Shown: one piece after another, positions 1 through 5,189 of the stretch
Layout: every line of letters begins with the position of its first letter
Position numbering within the stretch: the stretch's first letter is position 1
The notes under the pieces: generated by a model
The model's input: the letters and a program-made list of their open reading frames with translations, nothing else
The model's database searches: none
Told to the model about the DNA's origin: nothing
From: Bacillota bacterium
Lineage (GTDB): Bacteria > Bacillota_A > Clostridia > Peptostreptococcales > Anaerovoracaceae
Direction: 5' to 3'
DNA length: 7,441 nt
Assembly: GCA_017437925.1 (NCBI GenBank)
Contig: JAFRWQ010000239.1
Coordinates: forward strand, 1-7,441
Made by a program: the position numbers and the translations under genes

Positions 1-478
1 CGAGATCCCCGCCGAAAGCCGGAGGATCATCGAGGTCCCGGTATGCTACGGCGGCGAATTCGGCCCCGATCTTGAGCACTGCGCAAAGCTCGAGGGCACG
101 ACCCCCGAAGAGATCATAAGAAAGCATTCGCAGCACGATCATTACGTATACATGCTGGGCTTCGCGCCGGGCCAGCCCTATTCGGCGAGGTTTGAAGAGC
201 CCTACGGTTTCAAGCGCAGGGAGACCGCAAGGATATCGGTTCCGGCGAGGTCGGTGGTCGTACAGCAGAACCTTTCGGACCTTCTGCCCTTCGACCAGCC
301 CTGCGGATGGAACGTCATAGGGCGGACGCCCTGCGAGGTCTGCGATTATATGCGCCAAGACCCCTTCCTGGTGCATCCCGGCGACCTTATAAGGCACAGG
401 CCGGTAAGTCCCGAAGAGTACCGCGAGATAAGAAGACAGGTCGAAGCCGGAGCGTGGAAGCCGGCCTTCATAAAGTAA
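1..478 (+). CDS. pxpB: 5-oxoprolinase subunit PxpB (KipI/AHS1 family), 5' partial
   Basis: PxpB works with PxpC and PxpA in ATP-dependent opening of 5-oxoproline to glutamate in the cytoplasm; the Bacillus homologue KipI is also known as an inhibitor of the sporulation kinase KinA. The reading frame is open from base 2, so the N-terminus lies outside the window; about 158 residues remain. Seen family motifs are VCYGGEFGPDLE (from about base 41), a KHS segment, YMLGFAPGQPY (146-178), GWNVIGRTP and the C-terminal HPGDLIRHRPVS. It ends in TAA, and the pxpC ribosome binding site begins inside that stop codon, so the two are translationally linked. Oddities: the usual GFxPGFPYLG reads GFAPGQPYSA, and the usual glycine-rich GGxQTGxYP segment reads QQNLSDLLP. 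Family membership is sure. Identical substrate use is inferred from the neighbours and is less sure because of these changes. Confidence 0.88.
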   Translation, partial: EIPAESRRIIEVPVCYGGEFGPDLEHCAKLEGTTPEEIIRKHSQHDHYVYMLGFAPGQPYSARFEEPYGFKRRETARISVPARSVVVQQNLSDLLPFDQPCGWNVIGRTPCEVCDYMRQDPFLVHPGDLIRHRPVSPEEYREIRRQVEAGAWKPAFIK

Positions 479-489
479 AGGAGGACGAG

Positions 490-1446
490 ATGGGTATAAC
501 GGTTTTAGACCCGGGCCTCCTTACGACCGTCCAGGACGGCGGCAGGTTCGGATACCAGCAGTTCGGGGTCACTACTTCGGGCCCCATGGACGAGAGGGCT
601 TTTGCCCTCGCAAATATACTGACGGGCAGCCCGGAGGGCGCGGAAGAGCTTGAAATGACCCTTTCGGGCGGCAGATATGCTTTTGATTCCGACGCGGTCA
701 TAGCACTTACCGGGGCCGATATGAAGCCCCTGCTTAACGGAGCAGAGCTTCCTATGTACAGGGCTGTCAGCGTAAAGGCGGGCGATGGGCTGGCCCTGGG
801 CTTCGCGTCTTCGGGGTGCAGGACGTACCTGTCCGTTGCGGGCGGTATGAAGATACCCCTTGTGATGGGTTCTGCGTCGACCCTCGCCGGAAAGCGTCTC
901 GGAGGCATAGAGGGAAGAAAGCTGCAAAAGGGCGACCGCATCGAGTTTTCCGCGGCGGTCTCAGAGCTGTCCGGTCAGGAGAGGAGGGCGCTCCCGCAGG
1001 AGTCCTACCCATCCGATGAGATCACCCTGCGGGTGGTCGCGGGTCCCCAGGACGACTGCTTCTCAAGGGAGGAGTTCAGAAGGTTCTTCTGGTACGGCGC
1101 GGTCATATCGGACGAGAGCGACCGCCAGGGCTGCAGGCTGAAGCTTGAAAGACCTATAAAGCACAAGGGCGACGGCAATATCATAAGCGACGGCATAGCC
1201 TTCGGGTCCATCCAGATCCCGCCCAACGGCCAGCCCATCATCATGATGGCGGACCGCCAGACCGTGGGCGGCTACCCCAAGATCGGCACTGTGATATCGG
1301 TCGACCTGCCGAAGCTTGCCCAGGCAAGGCCGGGCATGAGGGTGAGGTTCATAGAGGTGGGCATCGACCTCGCCCAGGAACTGTATCTTAAGGAGCGCAG
1401 AGCGCGCATCGAAATAGAGGAAAGCTTTAAAGCGCGAAAGGAATAG
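490..1446 (+). CDS. pxpC: 5-oxoprolinase subunit PxpC (KipA/AHS2 family)
   Basis: This is the partner of PxpB in the PxpABC 5-oxoprolinase complex, a biotin-independent relative of the carboxyltransferase domain of urea carboxylase. The start is ATG at 490, 5 bases after a strong AAAGGAGG (477-484). The frame stays open upstream to 307, but that stretch lies inside pxpB and is not needed. The product is 318 residues, normal for the family. Motifs in order: GLLTTVQDGGRFGYQ near residue 10, TSGPMDERAFALAN near 37, ALTGADM near 75, SVAGGMK near 117, GGIEGRKLQKGD near 137, GPQDDCFS near 185, SDRQGCRL near 211, SDGIAFGSIQIPPNGQPI near 232 and ADRQTVGGYP near 256, all typical of AHS2 proteins. Unlike its two neighbours it shows no obvious loss of conserved motifs. 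It ends 3 bases before pxpA. Confidence 0.93.
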   Translation: MGITVLDPGLLTTVQDGGRFGYQQFGVTTSGPMDERAFALANILTGSPEGAEELEMTLSGGRYAFDSDAVIALTGADMKPLLNGAELPMYRAVSVKAGDGLALGFASSGCRTYLSVAGGMKIPLVMGSASTLAGKRLGGIEGRKLQKGDRIEFSAAVSELSGQERRALPQESYPSDEITLRVVAGPQDDCFSREEFRRFFWYGAVISDESDRQGCRLKLERPIKHKGDGNIISDGIAFGSIQIPPNGQPIIMMADRQTVGGYPKIGTVISVDLPKLAQARPGMRVRFIEVGIDLAQELYLKERRARIEIEESFKARKE

Positions 1447-1449
1447 AAC

Positions 1450-2205
1450 ATGTACCGCATAGACCTTAACAGCGATATGGGAGAGGGCTTCGGCGCCTAC
1501 ACCATGGGAAACGACGAGGAGATCCTGAAATACGTCACCGCAGTGCAGGTGGCCTGCGGCTGGCACGCGGGAGACCCCATGATAATGGATAAAGTCGTCC
1601 GCACCGCGGCAGAGCGGGGGATCGCCATAGGGGCTCATCCCAGCTTTCCCGACCTGATGGGTTTCGGCCGCCGCAGGATGAACCTGTCCTTTGACGAGGC
1701 GAAGAACTACGTGAAATACCAGATCGGGGCGCTTTCCGCCTTTACGACCACCTACGGGATAAAGATCCACCATCTCGCTCCCCACGGGGCCATGGGCAAC
1801 ATGTGCCAGGACGACAGGCAGCTCTCCAGGGCGATATGCGAAGCGGTGCGCGACATAGATCCCGGGATCATCATCTACTACTGCGCCGGAGCGGTGCTGG
1901 GCGAGGAGGCTGAAAAGCTTGGCCTGCGCACAGCCTGCGAGATCTTCGCCGACAGGGCCTACGAAGACGATCTCTCCCTCCGCCCGAGGAAGCTTCCCGG
2001 CTCCATGATCACCGACGAGGAGGAGTCCATACGCCGCTGCATACGCATGGTCAAGGAGGGCAAGGTAACCTCATGCTCCGGCAAGGATCTTGATATCAAG
2101 GGCGAGACCCTCTGCGTCCACGGGGACGGACCCAAGGCTCTGGATTTCCTGAGGCGCATCAGGGCTGAGTTCGAAAAAGAGGGGATAGAGATACGTACTC
2201 TATGA
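1450..2205 (+). CDS. pxpA: 5-oxoprolinase subunit PxpA (LamB/YcsF family)
   Basis: PxpA is the third subunit of the 5-oxoprolinase and has a polysaccharide-deacetylase-like barrel fold. ATG 1450 follows the pxpC stop by 3 bases, and AAAGGAA (1436-1442) inside the end of pxpC serves as ribosome binding site. At 251 residues the length is normal. Motifs: IDLNSDMGEGFG (4-15), ACGWHAGDP (35-43), IGAHPSFPDLMGFGRR (60-75), FADRAYEDDLSLRPR (166-180) and CVHGDGPKALDFLRRIR (222-238). The oddity is at residues 107-117, where the nearly invariant HVKPHGxLYN reads HHLAPHGAMGN: the lysine is alanine (codon 1777-1779) and the tyrosine is glycine. The proline, histidine and glycine remain. It is the last gene of the pxpBCA run and is followed by a terminator-like hairpin at 2291. 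Family assignment is firm; the exact substrate is inferred from the operon. Confidence 0.92.
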   Translation: MYRIDLNSDMGEGFGAYTMGNDEEILKYVTAVQVACGWHAGDPMIMDKVVRTAAERGIAIGAHPSFPDLMGFGRRRMNLSFDEAKNYVKYQIGALSAFTTTYGIKIHHLAPHGAMGNMCQDDRQLSRAICEAVRDIDPGIIIYYCAGAVLGEEAEKLGLRTACEIFADRAYEDDLSLRPRKLPGSMITDEEESIRRCIRMVKEGKVTSCSGKDLDIKGETLCVHGDGPKALDFLRRIRAEFEKEGIEIRTL

Positions 2206-2290
2206 TCGAATAGGCGCCGCGGCTTCTCAGAACGCGCGGTGAAGCACAGGGCGGCAAAATGACCGCCATAAGACCTGCGGAAAGAAACAC

Positions 2291-2324
2291 AAAGCCCCGG
2301 GATCGCTGAGATCTCGGGGCTTTT
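2291..2324. terminator. Bidirectional intrinsic terminator between pxpA and tRNA-Arg
   Basis: A 14-base stem (2291-2304 with 2310-2323, AAAGCCCCGGGATC against GATCTCGGGGCTTT, one G-T pair) closes a GCTGA loop. On the plus strand it is followed by a short T run, TTTT, and would end the pxpBCA transcript. On the minus strand the 3' side continues GCTTTGTGTTTCTTT, and the hairpin starts only 4 bases after the tRNA CCA end, so it would also end the tRNA transcript. Bases 2206-2290 show only weak GC-rich inverted repeats and no gene. Confidence 0.8.
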
Positions 2325-2327
2325 GCT

Positions 2328-2403
2328 TGGTGCGCCAGGCGGGACTCGAACCCACAGCCTACTGATTCGTAGTCAGGCACTCTATCCGTTGAGCTACTGG
2401 CGC
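2328..2403 (-). tRNA. tRNA-Arg(ACG)
   Basis: The minus strand folds into a complete 76-base cloverleaf with CCA encoded. The acceptor stem GCGCCAG/CTGGCGC is perfect, and the D stem is GCTC/GAGT. The anticodon loop is CTACGAA with anticodon ACG at 2370-2368. The T arm is GTGGG-TTCGAGT-CCCGC. The anticodon marks arginine; A34 is expected to be converted to inosine by TadA, allowing CGU, CGC and CGA reading. The top pair of the anticodon stem (positions 27 and 43) is C-U, a mismatch; the other four pairs are normal. It lies 53 bases downstream of the exonuclease gene on the same strand but has its own promoter. Confidence 0.97.
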
Positions 2404-2420
2404 GTATCGGGCACTCAAAT

Positions 2421-2449
2421 AATATACACTCCGGCGCCGGGTTTGTAAA
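2421..2449 (-). promoter_or_regulatory. Promoter of tRNA-Arg
   Basis: On the minus strand a -35 TTTACA (2449-2444) and a -10 TATATT (2426-2421) are separated by exactly 17 bases, each matching the sigma-A consensus at five of six positions. Transcription would start near 2414, about 11 bases before the mature tRNA 5' end. The spacer contains the perfect palindrome CCGGCGCCGG (2431-2440). Confidence 0.75.
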
Positions 2450-2456
2450 GCGAAAT

Positions 2457-3392
2457 TTAGAAAAGTGTCGAAATAATCGCGGCGCTGAGCCTGCTGCATT
2501 CGGCGTGGCAGGGTGCCCCGTCCCTTGCGAGGATCAGGAAGCCTTGGCTGAAGCCCTGAAGGTCTTCGAAGCGGGCGGGGTCGAGCTTTAAGCGGGTCAG
2601 GTCCACGAAGAGGAGGCCGCTTTTTTCTTCGGGATATATCGACAGGTCTATCCTTCCGCTGCCGCTTTCGTATTCCAGCATGTATCTGTCTGTGAATATG
2701 CTGGCGGGAAGGGCTCCCGGCTCGCCTTTGGCCCTTATGCTGAGCTTTGACTTTTCAAGCTTTGCCGGCCCCAGGACGGCCTTCCCCCGCGGGGTCTTGA
2801 CCATGAAGCCGTCTTCATAGGCTATGCGGTGCCAGGGCAGGAAGTTGATGCTTTCGCATATCCTGGCCAGCTGGCGCACGTCGTCGGCGTTGTGCAGAAG
2901 TATCGCGTCTTTCGCTGCTTCGTCCCCGAGGCTCACAAAGCGGGTGTAGAGGCTCACGCACTCTCCGCCGTCTATGGGATCGGTCCTGAAGCTTTCAAGG
3001 CCCAGAGCCTGCTCCACGGCCTTCTGGCGCAGGGACGGAAGAGACTCCGCCGCCGGCCAGTATCTCCTGAGCAGGAGATAAAGGTCTATGCTCCAGAAGA
3101 GGGGAAGGCTTTCGGCAAGCCCGCAGGCTTTTGCCCTGGTCCGCACGAAGGGTATATCGAAGCTCCTGCCGTTGTAGGTGATCACGGCGTCATATTCTCC
3201 GAGCTTTTCGATCACTGCCGACAGGGTGTTCTTTTCGAGCAGGGGCGAGTCGGTGAAGAACTGCGCGGTCTCAAGGGTCTTGGGGTCGCAAAAGCTTGCG
3301 CTGATCACGCTGTCGCGGACAGGGTATAGCCCCGTGGTCTCTATGTCGAATACGCAGTATTTCTTGTCTTTTAAGTAGGGATCGGTCTTCAT
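2457..3392 (-). CDS. RNase H-fold DEDD 3'-5' exonuclease domain protein (YprB type)
   Basis: A predicted metal-dependent 3'-5' exonuclease of the DnaQ-like superfamily, closest by eye to the YprB-type RNase H-like domain; the natural substrate is unknown. It has 311 residues. The catalytic set is visible: D16 and E18 in FDIETTG, D79 in TYNGRSFDIPF (72-82), and H167 with D171 in LLHNADDVRQL. The histidine suggests the DEDDh class, whereas YprB relatives often carry tyrosine there. The domain covers about residues 10-185. The C-terminal 120 residues have no motif I recognise and may bind nucleic acid or a partner. ATG 3392 is the only possible start: an in-frame TAA lies four codons upstream and the catalytic motif begins at residue 15. 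There is no ribosome binding site before it. A promoter at 3399-3427 would start transcription on the A of the ATG. Confidence 0.85.
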   Translation of the reverse strand: MKTDPYLKDKKYCVFDIETTGLYPVRDSVISASFCDPKTLETAQFFTDSPLLEKNTLSAVIEKLGEYDAVITYNGRSFDIPFVRTRAKACGLAESLPLFWSIDLYLLLRRYWPAAESLPSLRQKAVEQALGLESFRTDPIDGGECVSLYTRFVSLGDEAAKDAILLHNADDVRQLARICESINFLPWHRIAYEDGFMVKTPRGKAVLGPAKLEKSKLSIRAKGEPGALPASIFTDRYMLEYESGSGRIDLSIYPEEKSGLLFVDLTRLKLDPARFEDLQGFSQGFLILARDGAPCHAECSRLSAAIISTLF

Positions 3393-3398
3393 GGCACG

Positions 3399-3427
3399 AT
3401 TTTAACGCAAAGAGGGCGGGGTAGCAA
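3399..3427 (-). promoter_or_regulatory. Promoter of the exonuclease gene, predicted leaderless
   Basis: On the minus strand, -35 TTGCTA (3427-3422) and -10 TAAAAT (3404-3399) are 17 bases apart, matching consensus at four and five of six positions. Six bases (CGTGCC) separate the -10 from the ATG, so the expected first transcribed base is the A of the start codon at 3392. This fits the absence of any ribosome binding site. Confidence 0.55.
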
Positions 3428-3441
3428 GGAGCCCTTTATCC

Positions 3442-3480
3442 AAAAAACAAAACAAACTGCAGGGGAGCGGTTTGCTTTGT
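3442..3480 (-). terminator. Intrinsic terminator of the candidate small RNA
   Basis: On the minus strand, ACAAAGCAAACCGC (3480-3467) pairs with GCAGTTTGTTTTGT (3460-3447), with one G-U pair and one C-A mismatch, around the loop TCCCCT. The 3' arm runs into a tail ending in six T residues (3447-3442). An outer CCCTTT/AAAGGG pair (3432-3437 with 3483-3488) could extend the structure beyond the T run. Confidence 0.6.
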
Positions 3481-3533
3481 TCAAAGGGGGTATTGGGATT
3501 AGAGATTTAGAGGCTAACAGGGGAGATAGCCTC
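3442..3533 (-). ncRNA. Candidate small regulatory RNA with two C-rich hairpin loops
   Basis: A predicted transcript of about 92 bases, read from 3533 down to 3442. It opens with a perfect 7-bp hairpin: GAGGCTA (3533-3527), loop TCTCCCCTGT, TAGCCTC (3516-3510). A 29-base single-stranded linker follows (3509-3481), containing TAATCCC and ATACCCCC. It ends in a hairpin (3480-3447) with a T-rich tail, described separately. Both loops carry the identical octamer CTCCCCTG (3525-3518 and 3467-3460). There is no ATG in the transcript, so it is unlikely to code for protein. Known Firmicute RNAs such as RoxS/RsaE use C-rich unpaired motifs to block ribosome binding sites; a similar role here is inference. 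I do not recognise the sequence as a named RNA family. The promoter directly upstream places the start on the first base of the 5' hairpin, which is strong independent support. Confidence 0.6.
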
Positions 3534-3539
3534 ACAAGA

Positions 3540-3568
3540 ATAATAACAGGCGGAGCCGTCCATTTCAA
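3540..3568 (-). promoter_or_regulatory. Extended -10 promoter of the candidate small RNA
   Basis: On the minus strand, -35 TTGAAA (3568-3563) and -10 TATTAT (3545-3540) are 17 bases apart, each five of six to consensus, and a TG lies one base before the -10 (extended -10). The predicted start, six bases further on, is 3533, the first base of the small RNA's 5' hairpin. No protein gene lies downstream until the exonuclease, which has a separate promoter. Confidence 0.65.
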
Positions 3569-3612
3569 GAGAAAAGAGGAAAATTTTTGCCCTTCGAAAC
3601 GAGGTTTTTGTG

Positions 3613-3641
3613 TGGACAAACGTCCCGCCGCAGTTTAGAAT
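3613..3641 (+). promoter_or_regulatory. Promoter of the Nudix-recombinase operon
   Basis: -35 TGGACA (3613-3618) and -10 TAGAAT (3636-3641) are 17 bases apart, each five of six to consensus. Transcription would start near 3648, giving a leader of about 30 bases with AAGGAG at 3658-3663. It points away from the small-RNA promoter, and the two -35 boxes are 44 bases apart. Confidence 0.65.
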
Positions 3642-3677
3642 TTTATTGAGTTTACATAAGGAGTATTCTGTACAGCC

Positions 3678-4253
3678 ATGGTTCCCGAAGAAAAAACCAT
3701 CAAAAAAGAAACGGTCCTCAAAAACCCGATCTTCACCCTGGTGAAGCATACGGTGCTCACCCACAGAGGCGCCGAAAAGACCCGCTACGTCATAGAGCAC
3801 AGAGGAGCGGCAGCCATAGCGGCCCTTACCGAAGACGGAAAGCTGCTGATGGTCCGCCAGTACCGCAAAGCTCTGGATAAGGTCCTGTGGGAGATACCCG
3901 CAGGCACCGTCGATCCCGATGAGAAGCCCTGCGAATTCACCGGCTCCAACGGCAGAAAGGGCGTCTGGCTCTCGGTCGCCAAAAGAGAGCTTAAAGAAGA
4001 GACCGGCTGGGAGGGCGAGAACTGGGAGCCCCTGGGCGCGGTCTGCGGCTCGGTCGGCTACTGCAACGAGAGGATAGAGCTCTGGAGGTGTGATTGCACC
4101 GTCAGGGGAGACACCGATTTCGACGACGACGAATACATGGAGCTCTATGAGATGGAGATCCCCGAGCTGGTCGCCATGATCGAAAGAGGGGAGATATTCG
4201 ACGCCAAGACCGTGGCCGCCGTGCTGCTCATAGCAAGAGATATGAAGGTATAG
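3678..4253 (+). CDS. NUDIX hydrolase, ADP-ribose pyrophosphatase type (NudF-like)
   Basis: Predicted to split ADP-ribose or related nucleotide sugars into AMP and a sugar phosphate in the cytoplasm. The 191 residues show the NudF pattern: YVIEHRGAAAIAAL (37-50), LLMVRQYRKALDKVLWEIPAG (56-76), the Nudix catalytic helix RELKEETGW (103-111) and GSVGYCNERIEL (124-135), matching the GFSDE loop of ADP-ribose pyrophosphatases. In the Nudix signature the first half, G76-x5-E82, is intact, but 20 residues instead of 7 separate E82 from R103, so about 13 residues (including GSNGRKGVW) are inserted. ATG 3678 is the first start in frame; AAGGAG lies 14 bases before it, a rather long gap. The stop is 3 bases before the recombinase start, so the two are one operon; B. 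subtilis also has nudF close to xerD. Substrate is inferred from family pattern only. Confidence 0.9.
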   Translation: MVPEEKTIKKETVLKNPIFTLVKHTVLTHRGAEKTRYVIEHRGAAAIAALTEDGKLLMVRQYRKALDKVLWEIPAGTVDPDEKPCEFTGSNGRKGVWLSVAKRELKEETGWEGENWEPLGAVCGSVGYCNERIELWRCDCTVRGDTDFDDDEYMELYEMEIPELVAMIERGEIFDAKTVAAVLLIARDMKV

Positions 4254-4256
4254 ACC

Positions 4257-5141
4257 ATGAAATACGAAGAAGAGTTCAGAGAGTTCTTAAGAGATACAAA
4301 AAACGCTTCCTCAAGCACCGAGAACGCCTACGTCGGCGACGTGAGGGAATTTTCCGCCTTCTGCGAGGGGAGGCTCAGGACCTGCGAGACCGCCAAAAAC
4401 ACCGACGTCGCGGCCTTTTTGACCAAGCTCAAGGACGAGGGCAGAAGTCCCTCTACGGTTAACCGTAAAATGTCTTCTGTAAGGTGCTACTTCTCCTTCC
4501 TTATGAATAAGGGCTACGCCTCCCAGGACCCCAGCGTGGGCGTAAAGTCCCCCAAGATGGAGAAGAAGGCCCTGGATTACCTCAGCGTGGAGCAGGTCAA
4601 TTCGATACTCGAGATAGAGGGGGACGAGCCCCGCACCTTAAGGGACAAGGCCCTTCTTGAGCTCATGTACGCCACCGGCATGAGGGCCTCCGAGATCGCC
4701 GCCGCGAACCTCAGAGACGTCGACCTTAAGATAGGCTTCATCATCTGCTCGGCCGGCTCCAAGAGCCGCATGATACCCATAGGAAAGCCCGCCGTCGAGG
4801 CCCTTACCGCCTACATAGACAGGGGCAGGCAGGTCCTGGCCGGAAGCGACCGCAACCAGAGCGCACTCTTCCTCAACTACCAGGGCCAGCGCATAACCCG
4901 CCAGGGCATATGGAAGATACTCAAATACTACGGCGAGAAGGCCGGCATAGACAGCGACCTGAGCCCCCAGATACTGCGCAACTCCTTCGCGGCCCACATG
5001 CTGCAGAACGGAGCCGACCTCAGATCCCTGCAGGAGCTCATGGGCCTCGAGGACATCAACGCCGCCAAGCTCTACCTTTCGGTGACCAAAAACCGCATAA
5101 TGGACGTCTACGACAGGACCCACCCGAGAGCCGTAAAATAA
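4257..5141 (+). CDS. XerD-like tyrosine recombinase family protein, catalytically degenerate
   Basis: By fold and length (294 residues; E. coli XerD 298) this is a Xer recombinase, ending in HPRA as XerD does. An N-terminal SAM-like DNA-binding domain covers about 1-95 and the catalytic domain 105-290. The active-site check is striking. Kept: R143 (ATGMRASE), R241 (QILRNSF) and nucleophile Y273 (KLYLSV). Lost: the beta-hairpin lysine of GKGNK is A166, the HxxR histidine is Q238, and the H/W of GH is L264. The reading frame is intact and codon use matches the neighbours, so it is not a decaying pseudogene. It may bind DNA, act as a non-catalytic partner, or have very weak activity; chromosome dimer resolution by this protein alone is doubtful. 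The start follows the Nudix stop by 3 bases, with GAAGG at 4244-4248. No terminator lies between it and the rplS promoter. Confidence 0.85.
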   Translation: MKYEEEFREFLRDTKNASSSTENAYVGDVREFSAFCEGRLRTCETAKNTDVAAFLTKLKDEGRSPSTVNRKMSSVRCYFSFLMNKGYASQDPSVGVKSPKMEKKALDYLSVEQVNSILEIEGDEPRTLRDKALLELMYATGMRASEIAAANLRDVDLKIGFIICSAGSKSRMIPIGKPAVEALTAYIDRGRQVLAGSDRNQSALFLNYQGQRITRQGIWKILKYYGEKAGIDSDLSPQILRNSFAAHMLQNGADLRSLQELMGLEDINAAKLYLSVTKNRIMDVYDRTHPRAVK

Positions 5142-5154
5142 TTGAAAAATGTGC

Positions 5155-5183
5155 TTGCAATGGGGCTTAAGCTGTGATATTAT
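5155..5183 (+). promoter_or_regulatory. Extended -10 promoter of rplS
   Basis: -35 TTGCAA (5155-5160) and -10 TATTAT (5178-5183) are 17 bases apart, and TGA precedes the -10 (extended -10). Transcription should start near 5190, giving a leader of about 98 bases. The spacer holds the palindrome GCTTAAGC (5165-5172). Confidence 0.8.
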
Positions 5184-5189
5184 CCTCGT

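Noticed and set aside
307..489. N-terminal extension of pxpC back to ATG 307
   Set aside because: The stretch overlaps pxpB in another frame, resembles no family sequence, and ATG 490 has a strong ribosome binding site and the normal N-terminus.
1063..1785. Minus-strand 240-residue frame opposite pxpC and pxpA
   Set aside because: It spans two well-supported genes on the other strand, shows no recognisable domain, and fits GC-rich antisense shadowing.
2159..2380. Minus-strand 73-residue frame across the tRNA and terminator
   Set aside because: Its start is inside the tRNA gene and the product matches nothing; the tRNA explains the sequence.
2328..2403. tRNA gene as an integration site
   Set aside because: No integrase next to it, no repeat of the tRNA 3' end seen elsewhere in the window, and the XerD-like gene is about 1.9 kb away in a housekeeping context.
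3460..3525. Plus-strand reading of the two hairpins as a CsrA-binding RNA with GGA in the loops
   Set aside because: No plus-strand promoter points into the hairpins, while the minus strand has a well-placed promoter and terminator.
3389..3800. Minus-strand short frames across the 3393-3677 gap
   Set aside because: They overlap the promoters and the hairpins and have no convincing start signals; the small-RNA reading explains the sequence better.
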